DNA of 64,000 bases from Pelagibius sp036570545. GTDB lineage: Bacteria > Pseudomonadota > Alphaproteobacteria > Kiloniellales > Kiloniellaceae. A model generated the notes under the pieces. It was not told the origin of the DNA and did no database searches. It was given only the letters and a program-made list of their open reading frames with translations. Made by a program: the position numbers and the translations under genes. Below, in pieces: positions 26,236 to 35,167 of this stretch; position 1 is the stretch's first letter; each line of letters begins with the position of its first letter. Where the stretch lies: assembly GCA_036570545.1 (NCBI GenBank), contig DATCXZ010000092.1:1-64000 (forward strand). Direction: 5' to 3'.

Positions 26236-27077
26236 CTCCCGCGCTCCCGGTAGGCAAATCGGATGGCGGCGAAGGCAATCGCAAGCAAGGTGGCGATCAT
26301 CATGAGCGCTATGACTGCGGCTCGCGGCCATTGCTGGCCGGATTTGGTGGTGTCGGTGATCAGGATTGAAAGCGTCGGCGGATTGCCGCCGCCGAGATAA
26401 AGCGGGCTTACGAAATCACCGAATGTCAAGATGAAGCAGAACAGCGCGGCGATCACGAGCCCCACCCTGGCGGCGGGTATGACCACTTCGATGATGGTGC
26501 GCACCCGCCCGCAGCGCAGGTTGTGGGCGGCTTCAATCAGCGTGCGATCGACGAACATCAGGCTGAAGAGCTGCAACAGAACAACCAGGGAGAAGGTCAA
26601 GGTCATGTAACCGACCATCGTGCCGAACGACGAGTTCAGCATTCCCAGCGGCCCGATCCCGACCATGCCGAAGACGGCGTTGATGAGTCCATTGTCGGCA
26701 AGGAAGATCTGCCACGAGTAGACCCGCACCAGGTAGCTGGTGAAGAACGGGATGATCATCAGGAAAATGGCCCAGCGACGAGCCGTCTCCGACATCTTGA
26801 AGGCGATCGCATAGGCGCAGGGAAACGCCAGCATGCTGGTAATGGCGGCGGCCGAAGCCGACAGCGTAAAGGTGTGGAAATAGGCGTCCCAGAAGGCACC
26901 GCTGCCAAGCATCCACTCCCAGTTTTCAGGGCTGAAATCCGGCTCCATCCGGAAATTCCGAACGGTCCAGAAACTCAACGCGGTGAGGAAAAGGAGCGGA
27001 GCCAGGAAGAACAGAAGTTGCCAAATGAACAGCGGCAGCGAAAGGATCGGCCCGTAAAGAGTGGCCGGTTTCCGCAT
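26232..27077 (-). CDS. ABC transporter permease (PotB type)
   Basis: 281 residues from the ATG at 27077 (MRKPATLYGPI). Six transmembrane segments, with the EAA loop recognisable as LIEAAHNLRCGRVRTIIEVV. It follows the binding-protein gene after a 150-base gap and is translationally coupled to the second permease. Confidence 0.87.
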   Translation of the reverse strand: MRKPATLYGPILSLPLFIWQLLFFLAPLLFLTALSFWTVRNFRMEPDFSPENWEWMLGSGAFWDAYFHTFTLSASAAAITSMLAFPCAYAIAFKMSETARRWAIFLMIIPFFTSYLVRVYSWQIFLADNGLINAVFGMVGIGPLGMLNSSFGTMVGYMTLTFSLVVLLQLFSLMFVDRTLIEAAHNLRCGRVRTIIEVVIPAARVGLVIAALFCFILTFGDFVSPLYLGGGNPPTLSILITDTTKSGQQWPRAAVIALMMIATLLAIAFAAIRFAYRERGR

Positions 27078-27226
27078 GGGTGAATTCCCTTTCAGTTTCC
27101 CGCGGCGTTCACGCGGAGGCAGCATCCCGGCATGGCGGGCAGAAGCGCGCGCTGAAGTGGTCTGCGGCAGCTTTCAGCGGGCGGAAAATGGCGGGAGAGC
27201 CAGTAGGCTCTCCCGGAACAATCAGA

Positions 27227-28363
27227 TCAGCCTCGTTTGTATTCTGTCCAGAAGTCGTTCCAGTCCTCAAGGCTCTGCTGGACGGGAAGCTGGCGATAGG
27301 TAATACGGCCGGACCGGATGTCGTCCATGACGTTCGGCTCGTTGAGCAGCATGCGTTGGCGCTTGGCCTCTTCCGGCGTCTTTTTGGCGAGCAGCTCCCA
27401 GCCCTTCTTGCTCGGGATAAGGCACGGATAGGCCGCCATGTTGGCCGACTTCACCTGACCTTCGGGCGAGGTGATATACTGAATCCACTTCTTCGCCAGA
27501 TCGGCCTTGGTCGAGCCTTTGCCGATGGAGAAGGATTCAGTGAACTGCAGCCCGCCCTCCTCGGGAATGACGGTGCGGACTTTTGCGCCGTCGCGCTCCA
27601 GCGCGCCGGTAATCCAATCGCCGATCCCCGCCAAGACGAGCATCTGGCCGTTCTGGAGCGAAGAGAAGGAGCCGCCGTAGTCGAAGAAGCCGCCGATCTG
27701 CGGACGAAGGCTCCTCGTCTTTTCTTTAACCGCGGACCAAGCTTCCTCGTTGATGTCGTAGGGCGACTTGTTGCCGTTGAGCAAGCTGATCTGGCCGAGA
27801 TTGGGCAGATGCCAGTCGAAATGCCCGACCTTGCCCTTCAGCTTTTCGTCCCAGTAGATATTGTAGCTCCGCGCTTCCTTCTCCGTGACCGCTTCGGTAT
27901 TGTGCGCGACGCCGAGAAAACCGAAGCGTGTGATGACGGAATAGAGCTCGTTATCCTTCCAATGCCCGGGGAAATTGTGGAACTCGGGAAAGAAATCGTC
28001 GAAGGGATAGTCTGCCGGATCGAGCTTTTCGATGTATCCAGCCGCGTTCAGTTGCTGGACATATTCCGCATCCGAGAGGATGACGTCGAAAGTTCCGGGC
28101 GGTGACTGGGCGATCAGCGCCAGCATGTTGTCGCCGCCGGTATAGTATTTGGGCTTGAACTTGACGTTGTTCGCGGCCTCGAATTCCGCCACGACATCGG
28201 GTTCCGCGTGGCCGTACCAGGCGAGCATCGTGAGTTCGACCGGCGCGGCGAAGGCCATTCGGCTCACAAACGGTGCCGCGAGAAGACCGCCACCCAGCAC
28301 GCTCGCGCCCTTCAGAATGTCGCGGCGTGTGCGAAGGCTTGCAGAAGTATCCTTGGTAGCCAT
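27227..28363 (-). CDS. ABC transporter substrate-binding protein (PotD type), Tat-exported
   Basis: 378 residues. A twin-arginine motif (RTRRDILKG) precedes a hydrophobic stretch and cleavage near AFAAP. The mature domain has the polyamine-type binding fold (LTMLAWYGHAEPDVVAEFEAAN; FDVILSDAEYVQQL). First structural gene of the transporter operon, 94 bases downstream of a LysR gene on the same strand. Creatinine or creatine is the likely ligand, given that creatininase is divergent from this unit and creatinase lies just beyond. Confidence 0.85.
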   Translation of the reverse strand: MATKDTSASLRTRRDILKGASVLGGGLLAAPFVSRMAFAAPVELTMLAWYGHAEPDVVAEFEAANNVKFKPKYYTGGDNMLALIAQSPPGTFDVILSDAEYVQQLNAAGYIEKLDPADYPFDDFFPEFHNFPGHWKDNELYSVITRFGFLGVAHNTEAVTEKEARSYNIYWDEKLKGKVGHFDWHLPNLGQISLLNGNKSPYDINEEAWSAVKEKTRSLRPQIGGFFDYGGSFSSLQNGQMLVLAGIGDWITGALERDGAKVRTVIPEEGGLQFTESFSIGKGSTKADLAKKWIQYITSPEGQVKSANMAAYPCLIPSKKGWELLAKKTPEEAKRQRMLLNEPNVMDDIRSGRITYRQLPVQQSLEDWNDFWTEYKRG

Positions 28364-28457
28364 GACGTCCTCCCCCTTTAGCTCGTTGTAATTCCGAGGC
28401 TACGGAGGCTTGAAGCATTTGAAAAATTAATTCTAATAATCAACGCATTTGCATTGC

Positions 28458-29372
28458 CTATTGCCTGCGAAGCTCGGCAGGGCGCCGCGCGGGGTCGCTG
28501 AGGACGCCCGCTTCATCCAGGCGAGCCACGACATGGTTGACCAATCGGATGCCGGCAGTCGAAAGCCGGGGGTGTTTATAGAACAGGCCGACGCGGATTT
28601 CAGCCAAGGGAGGAAACCCGTCCGATTCATCGAGCGTTCTCATGCCCGGCAGCATCGTGTAGCGCGTGAGCGCGCTCACGCCCAGGCCGTTCATGACGGC
28701 ATTTTGCAACCCTGTAACCCCGGGGCCGGTATAGGCCACGCGCCAGCGCATCTGCGCCGCATCCAGCGCCTCGATCATGCGGGCCCTGTATGCGCATCCC
28801 TCCGGATGCGCGGCCAGCGGGATGCTCTTGCTCGGATCGTAATCGACACCTTGCGCCGCCGCCCAGATCGGCCGCTCGATCCAGCAACGCGATAGGTATT
28901 GCGCACGCTCCCCATCGACCATGGCGAACGCCAGATCGAGTTCGTCCGCGCGCAGGCGGCCCAAGATCTCCGCGCTCCACCCGCACCAGATTTCGAGGGA
29001 GATTTCCGGGTGCTGACGGGTATATTCGGTGACCATGCCCTGCAGGAAGGCGACGGCATAGTCGTTCGGGAGGCCGACGCGCAACACGCCGGCGATCTTG
29101 GAGCGGTTGAAATAGGAAGCCGCCTCATCGTTAAGGCGCAGGATTTCGCGGGCATAGCTGAGCAGCATCTCGCCTTCGCTGGTCAGCAGAAGCGTGCGCC
29201 CGGTCTGCTTCACGAGGGGTGCCCCGACCAGCTCTTCCAGGCGCCTCATCTGAAGCGAGATCGCCGGCTGGGTGCGCCCCAGCGCCCCTCCCGCCTTGGT
29301 GTAGGCGCCGAGATCGACCACCGTGACGAAGGTCCGCAAGAGGTCCGTCTGGAAGTTGATGATGTTCCGCAT
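28458..29372 (-). CDS. LysR-family transcriptional regulator, probable creatinine catabolism regulator
   Basis: 304 residues. The HTH is AYTKAGGALGRTQPAISLQMRRLE, written here as GRTQPAISLQMRRLE, followed by a LysR effector domain (VLRVGLPNDYAVAFL). It is divergent from creatininase with a 97-base AT-rich gap and is followed by the transporter genes, the classical position for a regulator of both units. Confidence 0.86.
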   Translation of the reverse strand: MRNIINFQTDLLRTFVTVVDLGAYTKAGGALGRTQPAISLQMRRLEELVGAPLVKQTGRTLLLTSEGEMLLSYAREILRLNDEAASYFNRSKIAGVLRVGLPNDYAVAFLQGMVTEYTRQHPEISLEIWCGWSAEILGRLRADELDLAFAMVDGERAQYLSRCWIERPIWAAAQGVDYDPSKSIPLAAHPEGCAYRARMIEALDAAQMRWRVAYTGPGVTGLQNAVMNGLGVSALTRYTMLPGMRTLDESDGFPPLAEIRVGLFYKHPRLSTAGIRLVNHVVARLDEAGVLSDPARRPAELRRQ

Positions 29373-29469
29373 AGATTTAGAATCCTCATGGCAGGATCTG
29401 GATTATAAATTTCCCATATCACGATGCCACGTCCTATTCATCTTCGGAGATAAAATCGGGAGATGATTC

Positions 29470-30252
29470 ATGCTGGGCGATTCCGTCTTCGCCGTCGAAC
29501 TGCCATGGCCGGAATATGATCGCCGTGTCCGCGATGGCGCGGTTCCGATCCTCCTCCCCATAGGCTCCATGGAGCAGCACGGCCACCATATGCCGATGCA
29601 CGTGGACGTCCTGCTGCCCGTCGAATTCGCCCGCCGCGTCGCGGGAGAAGTCGGGGCTCTGGTCGCGCCCCCCTTCACCTACGGATACAAGTCCCACCAG
29701 AAATCCGGCGGGGGCAATCATCTGCCCGGGACGACCAGCCTCGACGGCGCCACATTAGTGGCGGCGCTGCGCGACGTGATCAAAGAATTCGCGCGCCATG
29801 GCGTGCGCCGGATCTGCCTCGTCAACGGTCACTTCGAGAATGCGTGGTTTATCGTCGAAGGGATCGATCTGGCGCTCCGCGAACTCAGATGGGACGGCAT
29901 CGAAAACATGAAGATCGTCGTCCTGTCCTATTGGGATTTCGTAGACAAGGCGACAATCGCGAAACTCTATCCCAACGGCTTCACAGGCTGGGATCTCGAA
30001 CACGGCGGCGTGCTCGAGACATCTCTGATGTTGGCGCTCTATCCTGACCTGGTCAGTCTTGACCGGGCGGTCGATCATGCGCCCGCGAGCTTCCCTCCCT
30101 ATGACGTATATCCGACAAAGCCGGAATGGACGCCCGCCAGCGGGACCCTCTCCTCGCCGAAGGGGTCGTCAAAGGAAAAGGGCGAGATCCTCCTCGACGT
30201 CTGCGTCACCGGCATCGTCAAGGCACTCAAGGCCGAATTCCCGGACCGATAG
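29470..30252 (+). CDS. crnA: Creatininase (creatinine amidohydrolase)
   Basis: 260 residues, the normal size. All metal ligands of the Pseudomonas enzyme are present, shifted by one: Glu35, His37 (MEQHGHHMPMHVD), Asp46, His121 and Glu123 (NGHFEN). Trp155 (SYWDF), Trp174 and His178 (GWDLEHGG) match the substrate-lid and catalytic residues Trp154, Trp174 and His178. These separate true creatininases from other family members. It interconverts creatinine and creatine in the cytoplasm. GGGAG lies eight bases before the ATG. Divergent from LysR, convergent with creatinase. Confidence 0.93.
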   Translation: MLGDSVFAVELPWPEYDRRVRDGAVPILLPIGSMEQHGHHMPMHVDVLLPVEFARRVAGEVGALVAPPFTYGYKSHQKSGGGNHLPGTTSLDGATLVAALRDVIKEFARHGVRRICLVNGHFENAWFIVEGIDLALRELRWDGIENMKIVVLSYWDFVDKATIAKLYPNGFTGWDLEHGGVLETSLMLALYPDLVSLDRAVDHAPASFPPYDVYPTKPEWTPASGTLSSPKGSSKEKGEILLDVCVTGIVKALKAEFPDR

Positions 30253-30269
30253 GAACTTTGAAACGAAAC

Positions 30270-30306
30270 GAGCGGCAGCACATTCAGCGCCGCCGCTCAT
30301 TTGTTC
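30270..30306 (+). terminator. Probable terminator after creatininase
   Basis: GAGCGGC (30270-30276) pairs with GCCGCTC (30292-30298), followed by ATTTGTTCT on the plus strand, 17 bases after the creatininase stop. Confidence 0.55.
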
Positions 30307-30361
30307 TGGTCCGTCGGTTGCGGCCGCGAAAGACGCGGCGGACGCGCTGAAGCCTTCCCAA

Positions 30362-30390
30362 GCGGTGAACCGGCCATGCCGGTTCACCGC
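30362..30390. terminator. Bidirectional hairpin between convergent creatininase and creatinase
   Basis: GCGGTGAACCGGC and GCCGGTTCACCGC form a perfect 13-base-pair stem around a CAT loop, ten bases beyond the creatinase stop. No T-run follows on either strand, so termination efficiency is uncertain. Confidence 0.6.
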
Positions 30391-30399
30391 GGGCAGTCG

Positions 30400-31626
30400 T
30401 CAGTTCCGGATGACGTTGTGCTCCGGGCCAAAGGGGAAGCCGGTGATATTGTCCGCGCCATCCTCGGTCACGATCAGGATGTCGTGCTCGCGATATCCAC
30501 CCGCCCCTGGCACCCCTTCCGGCAGCATCACCATCGGCTCCATCGAGACCACCATACCGGGCTTCAACTCCGTCTCGATATCCTCGCGCAGTTCCACGCC
30601 CGCTTCCCGACCGTAGTAATGGCAGAGCACCCCGAAGCTGTGGCCGTAGCCGAACGAACGGTATTTCAGAAGGTCCCACTGCCGGTACATTTCGTTGAGC
30701 TCGAGAGCGATATCCTTGCAGCGGGCGCCCGGCTTGATCAGTTCAAGGCCGCGCCGATGCACGGCGACGTTCTTCTCCCAGATGTCGAGGCTGGCGTCGT
30801 CCACACGATCGCAGAACAGGGTGCGCTCGAGCGCCGTGTAGTAGCCGAAGATCATCGGAAACGTGTTGAGCGAAAGGATGTCGCCGGACTGGACGACACG
30901 ATTGGTCACCGGGTTGTGGGCACCGTCCGTATTGATGCCGGACTGGAACCAGGTCCAGGTGTCCATCAGCTCGACATAGGGAAACGATTTCGCAATCTCG
31001 CGGATCATGGCATTGGTCGTGGCAATTGCGACCTCATGCTCGGGCACACCCGCCTTGATGGCCGCAACGCAGGCTGCGCCGCCGACGTCGCAGATACGCG
31101 CGCCCTCGCGGATCAGCTTCTGCTCCTCCGGCGACTTGAGCGTGCGCATCCACATCGACGGCTGGCCGATATCGACGAACTCGACCCCAGGCAGCGATTC
31201 TTCGAGCTGGCGGCGCAAGTCCAGTGATACGTGATCGAACTCGATGCCGATGCGCTTGGCGCCCTTCGCGAGCTGCCGGACGGCACTGAAGTAATTATCC
31301 CGGCGCCAGTCGGTGTAGGTGACATTGTTGCCGAAGCTGCGCCGCCAGGGCTGGCCGCCGTCGATGCCCGCGGAGATGGTGGTGGCCGCATCCTGCGTGA
31401 TCACCATCCCGTACTTCCGGCCGAAATAGCAATAGAGCCATCCCGAGTAATAGTTAATGCAGTGGTACGACGTAAACAATGCTGCATCGACATTGTTCTT
31501 ACCCATCCAGGTACGCAGTTCGTCTTGCCGCCTCGCCATTTCGGAATCGGAGAAGGGTGAAAACTCCTTTTCCCCGTTATGCCACTCCATCACGTGCAAC
31601 ATATCGTCCGTTGCTAACACGCTCAT
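30400..31626 (-). CDS. Creatinase (creatine amidinohydrolase)
   Basis: 408 residues, close to the 403 of Pseudomonas creatinase. Long stretches are near-identical to it from memory, e.g. MDTWTWFQSGINTDGAHNP (with the catalytic His in GAHNP), YYTALERTLF, GYGHSFG and HYYGREAG, and the C-terminal GAGGYREHDIL. It has the pita-bread fold of M24 peptidases but no metal, and hydrolyses creatine to sarcosine and urea. AGGAGGAATAA precedes the ATG. It supplies sarcosine to soxBDAG about 7 kb away. Confidence 0.95.
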   Translation of the reverse strand: MSVLATDDMLHVMEWHNGEKEFSPFSDSEMARRQDELRTWMGKNNVDAALFTSYHCINYYSGWLYCYFGRKYGMVITQDAATTISAGIDGGQPWRRSFGNNVTYTDWRRDNYFSAVRQLAKGAKRIGIEFDHVSLDLRRQLEESLPGVEFVDIGQPSMWMRTLKSPEEQKLIREGARICDVGGAACVAAIKAGVPEHEVAIATTNAMIREIAKSFPYVELMDTWTWFQSGINTDGAHNPVTNRVVQSGDILSLNTFPMIFGYYTALERTLFCDRVDDASLDIWEKNVAVHRRGLELIKPGARCKDIALELNEMYRQWDLLKYRSFGYGHSFGVLCHYYGREAGVELREDIETELKPGMVVSMEPMVMLPEGVPGAGGYREHDILIVTEDGADNITGFPFGPEHNVIRN

Positions 31627-31831
31627 TTATTCCTCCTGTGGGCGGGTTGACGGCGCAAGCATATGGAGCGACGAGGGATTTCCATAATTTATTGGTTTAA
31701 TGCGATCATCAAAGGCGCAAATGACCTCCCGTCGAGGGCGGTCCCGGGTCAGACGCAGCCGGAGCGATGGCTCGATGATTGACCGGCGCCAGGCTGTGAA
31801 GGGCGGCTCGCGGTCGAGAAGCGCCGCCGCT

Positions 31832-33040
31832 CTACCAGCTCCACATGGTGCCGTCTTCCAGGCGGGCGACGGGGAGATACGCGGCCTCGTAGGGGTACTT
31901 CGCTGCGAGGGCCTCGTCGATATCGACGCCGTGGCCGGGTGCCTCGCCGGGATGCAGGAAGCCATTGTCGAAGACGTAGGCATGGGGAAAGACCGCATCG
32001 GTCTCGTCGTTGTGGCGCATGTATTCCTGGATTCCGAAGTTCGGCACCCAGAGATCGAAGTGGAGCGCGGCGCCCATGCAGACCGGCGACAGGTCGGTGG
32101 CGCCGTGGCAGCCGGTGCGGACCTGAAAGAGCTCCGCCAGCGCGGCGATCCTGCGCAGCTGCGTGATGCCGCCGGCATGAACCACGGTAGTCCTGATGTA
32201 GTCGATGAGCTGATCCTGGATGAGCTCGCGGCAGTCGTGGATGGAGTTGAAGATTTCGCCGATGGCAATGGGCGTCACGGTATGCTGCCGGATCAGCTTC
32301 AACCCCTCCTGATTCTCCGCCGGCGTCGGATCTTCCATCCAGAACAGGCGGTGGGGCTCGAGGCTCTTGCCGAGACGTGCCGCCTCGATGGGCGTCAGCC
32401 GATGATGCACGTCGTGCAGGAGATGGACGCCGAAGCCGTGCTTTTCGCGCAGCGCGTCGAACAGCTTCGGCGCGAAGTCGAGATACTTTTCCGTCGACCA
32501 GACCTGTTCCTCGGGCAGGCCCTTGCCGGCCGGCTCGTAAAAAAGCTTGCCCCGGGCGACGCCATAAGCCGACTCCAGTCCGGGCACGCCCGACTGGGCC
32601 CGCACTGCCTTGTAGCCGAGCTCGAGATAATGGGCGACGGCGTCGACGGTTTCCGCAATGTCGCGCCCGTTGGCGTGGCCGTAGACCAGGACGCCCGACC
32701 GGCTGCGCCCGCCCAGGAGCTGATAGAGCGGCAGCCCGGCGACCTTCGCCTTGATGTCCCATAGGGCGGTATCGACCGCGGCGATGGCCGACATGGTGAC
32801 CGGCCCGCGGCGCCAGTAGGCGCCCTTGGCGAGGTACTGCCAGATATCCTCGATCTGGTGCGGATCGCGGCCGACGAGGCAGGGAACGACGTGATCGTTC
32901 AGGTAGGAGACGACAGATAGCTCACGGCCGTTCAGCGTCGCGTCCCCCACCCCGTAGACGCCTTCGTCGGTCATGATCTTCAGGGTGACGAAGTTGCGGC
33001 CGGGACAGGTGACGATGACCTTGGCGCCCGTGATCTTCAT
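31832..33040 (-). CDS. manD: D-mannonate dehydratase, enolase superfamily (ManD)
   Basis: 402 residues. Strong match to the ManD subgroup: CPGRNFVTLKIMTDEGVYG, GDATLNGRELSVVSYL, GAYWRRGPVTMSAIAAVD, TVTPIAIGEIFN, RTGCHGATDLSPV, EYMRHNDETDAVFPH and the C-terminal ARLEDGTMW. It dehydrates D-mannonate to 2-keto-3-deoxygluconate in glucuronate catabolism using Mg. It is 28 bases downstream of a GntR gene and opposite a broken uronate isomerase. The 205-base gap upstream of 31832 up to creatinase (31627-31831) holds no gene. Confidence 0.92.
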   Translation of the reverse strand: MKITGAKVIVTCPGRNFVTLKIMTDEGVYGVGDATLNGRELSVVSYLNDHVVPCLVGRDPHQIEDIWQYLAKGAYWRRGPVTMSAIAAVDTALWDIKAKVAGLPLYQLLGGRSRSGVLVYGHANGRDIAETVDAVAHYLELGYKAVRAQSGVPGLESAYGVARGKLFYEPAGKGLPEEQVWSTEKYLDFAPKLFDALREKHGFGVHLLHDVHHRLTPIEAARLGKSLEPHRLFWMEDPTPAENQEGLKLIRQHTVTPIAIGEIFNSIHDCRELIQDQLIDYIRTTVVHAGGITQLRRIAALAELFQVRTGCHGATDLSPVCMGAALHFDLWVPNFGIQEYMRHNDETDAVFPHAYVFDNGFLHPGEAPGHGVDIDEALAAKYPYEAAYLPVARLEDGTMWSW

Positions 33041-33068
33041 GGTGCTTTCCTTGCAATGGGGCGCCGTA

Positions 33069-33785
33069 TCAGGCCGATCTGGCGGACGGTGGCCGTTCGT
33101 CGAAGAGTTCCGGATGCCGCGCCGCGAGTGCCGGCAGCGATCTGAGGATCTCTCTCAGATGAACCCGCATCGCCGTCTCGGCGGCAGTGCCGTCGCCGTC
33201 GTTCACCGCCGCGACGATCGCCGCGTGCTGACGGACGAGAACCGCAAGCGGCGTCGCGTCCTCCATGCTGAGATAGCGCACCCGGTCCATCTGTGGTTTT
33301 GCATCTTCGACGGCACGCCATGCCGCCGGCCGGCCGGCAGCCTCGGCGAGACTCTGGTGGAACTCCTCGTCGAGCGAGAAGAAGCCCTGCACGTCCTTCG
33401 CGCGCGCCGCGCGCCGTTGGCGGGTGAGACTGTCGGTCAGGCGACCCAGCGCCACGGGATCGCGAATCTTGGCGGCCTCGCGGGCGACGGCGCATTCCAC
33501 CGCCTCGCGGATGAAGCGGGCATCCTCCACCGAATGCTGAGAAATCTTCACGACGAGGGTGCCGCGCTGCGGCAGGATGCGGACGAGGCCTGCTTCGCCG
33601 AGCTTGATGAATGCTTCCCGGACCGGCGAGCGGCTGACATTGAGCCGATCGGCGATCTCCTGTTCGGAAAGCATCTCGCCGGGCTTGATCTGCATCGTCA
33701 CGATGGCATTGCGCAGCGCGCGCGCCACCTGCCGCGCGATGGGTTCAGCGGATCGGCCGAGACCTATGTCGATAGAGAGCGTCAT
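33069..33785 (-). CDS. GntR-family transcriptional regulator (FadR/FCD subfamily)
   Basis: 238 residues from the ATG at 33785. Winged HTH: PGEMLSEQEIADRLNVSRSP then VREAFIKLGEAGLVRILPQ; the C-terminal FCD ligand domain has a metal-binding set (DEEFHQSLAEAAG; HAAIVAAVNDGD; MRVHLREI). It is cotranscribed with manD and divergent from the uronate isomerase remnant, so hexuronate-responsive control is likely. Confidence 0.88.
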   Translation of the reverse strand: MTLSIDIGLGRSAEPIARQVARALRNAIVTMQIKPGEMLSEQEIADRLNVSRSPVREAFIKLGEAGLVRILPQRGTLVVKISQHSVEDARFIREAVECAVAREAAKIRDPVALGRLTDSLTRQRRAARAKDVQGFFSLDEEFHQSLAEAAGRPAAWRAVEDAKPQMDRVRYLSMEDATPLAVLVRQHAAIVAAVNDGDGTAAETAMRVHLREILRSLPALAARHPELFDERPPSARSA

Positions 33786-33827
33786 GGCAATTCCGCAGCA
33801 TATCATCCCGCCCTTGTGAGTCCAGGA

Positions 33828-33847
33828 CTACCATACTAGAATGGTAG
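33828..33847. promoter_or_regulatory. Candidate GntR operator
   Basis: CTACCAT-ACTAGA-ATGGTAG is an inverted repeat with perfect 7-base arms between the gntR-manD unit and the uronate isomerase start. GntR/FCD regulators bind short palindromes of this size; assignment is positional. Confidence 0.5.
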
Positions 33848-33876
33848 AGCTTCCTTCGGGAAAGGGTTGAGACGAA

Positions 33877-34476
33877 GTGGACGCCAAGGCCCCGACGCTG
33901 TTGCACGAGGATCGGCTGTTCCCGGCCGATCACGAGACGCGCGCGCTGGCGCGGCGGCTCTATGACGGCGTCAGCGGCCTTCCCATCCTGTCCCCCCATG
34001 GCCATACCGACCCGCGCTGGTACGCCTGTAACGAGGCGTTTCCCAATCCGGCGGAACTCTTCGTCAGGCCGGACCATTACGTTTTCCGCATGCTCTACAG
34101 CCAGGGCGTCCGGCTGGAGGAACTCGGCATCCCCGCCGGGGATGGCGGCGCGCCAGAGGCCGATCCCCGCGCGGTGTGGCGGCTATTCGCCCGGCACTAT
34201 CATCTGTTCCGCGGCACGCCCACGCGGCTGTGGCTGGATCACGCCTTTGCGGCCCTGTTCGGCTTCACCGAACGGCTCTCGGGCGAGAATGCCGACGCCT
34301 ATTACGATCGCATCAGCGAACGGCTGCAAACGCCGGAATTCCGGCCGCGCGCGTTGTTCGAGCGGTTCAACATCGAGGTCATCGCCACCACGGAAAGCCC
34401 GCTCGACCCGCTGACGCATCACCAAGCCATCCGCGACTCCGGCTGGAACGGCCGGGTCGTTACCGCCTATCGGCCG
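33877..34476 (+). pseudogene. uxaC: Uronate isomerase, truncated after about 200 residues
   Basis: The N-terminal part of glucuronate/galacturonate isomerase is intact from a GTG start: LLHEDRLFPADHETRALARRLYD, here cited as LFPADHETRALARRLY, then the metal-binding SPHGHTDPRWYA, LWLDHAFAALFGF, VIATTESPLDPLTHHQ and GWNGRVVTAYRP. Full-length enzymes have about 470 residues; homology ends abruptly at about 34476 and the frame continues for only about 37 unrelated codons (stop by 34590). The C-terminal half is missing, so the enzyme should be inactive. It would have fed the mannonate pathway ending in manD. Confidence 0.85.
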
Positions 34477-34477
34477 C

Positions 34478-34871
34478 CAGCTCGCCGATACTCTGGGCGC
34501 GACGCGCCGCATCTACGCGCTGGTCAACGAGCCGGTGCCGGTCACCAACGGGCCGGGCGTGCCGCGTCGCCATCGCCCGCGCCTTCCTGAAGGACGCGCC
34601 GGTGTTGATCCTGGACGAGGCGACCTCGCACCTCGACGCCGTCAACGAGCAGGCGCTGCGCCGCGCCCTCGACCACCTGCAGGCGGAGCGTACCACCGTG
34701 GTGATTGCTCACCGTCTCTCCACCATCCGCGATGCCAACGTGATCGTGGTGCTGGAGGAAGGCCGTCTGGTCGAGACCGGCACGCACGCGAGCCTGCTGG
34801 CACAGGGCGGACTCTACGCCCAACTCGTATCCCGCCAGCTCGCCTCGGCCTACGCACCGGCAGCGCAGTAG
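34478..34871 (+). pseudogene. ABC exporter (fused membrane/ATPase type, CydC-like), two fragments
   Basis: Two pieces in different frames lie directly behind the uxaC break. First, 34478 to about 34556 encodes QLADTLGATRRIYALVNEP, the end of an exporter membrane domain. Then about 34563-34871 encodes the C-terminal nucleotide-binding part: RVAIARAFLKDAPVLILDEA (Walker B), VVIAHRLSTIRDANVIVV. The segment between (Walker A to signature, roughly 150 residues) is absent. Most likely a remnant of a CydC-like or other exporter; not functional. The following 296 bases to 35167 hold no recognisable gene. Confidence 0.8.
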
Positions 34872-35167
34872 GAGACCTGCTGTTTGCGAGTCGGAAGGGG
34901 TCATTTCCCACCGCAACGATCAGCATGAGCGAGGCCGACCATGGCCAGAGCGTCCGAGCGATACCCGACGGTCGCAAGGTTGCCCTGGCTGGGTCAGCCA
35001 ACAAAAACCTGCGGCGTCCACCGCACGCTCACTTCCGCGGCGCACCGTTTCGGATTATCCGTCGCTGTCGTTTGGTGTGCAGCCGACGAGCGACGCAGTC
35101 ATTGTACCGGCTGAGAAGCATCCTCTAGACTCCCCCGTCACCTCAACTGCCTCGCAATCCACCTCAA

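Noticed and set aside
34872..35167. Possible cobalamin riboswitch before the BtuF-like gene at 35168
   Set aside because: None of the conserved aptamer elements (CCCCCGCAAC, GAGACCGGCC-like) are present there; the nearby riboswitch lies downstream of this gene.
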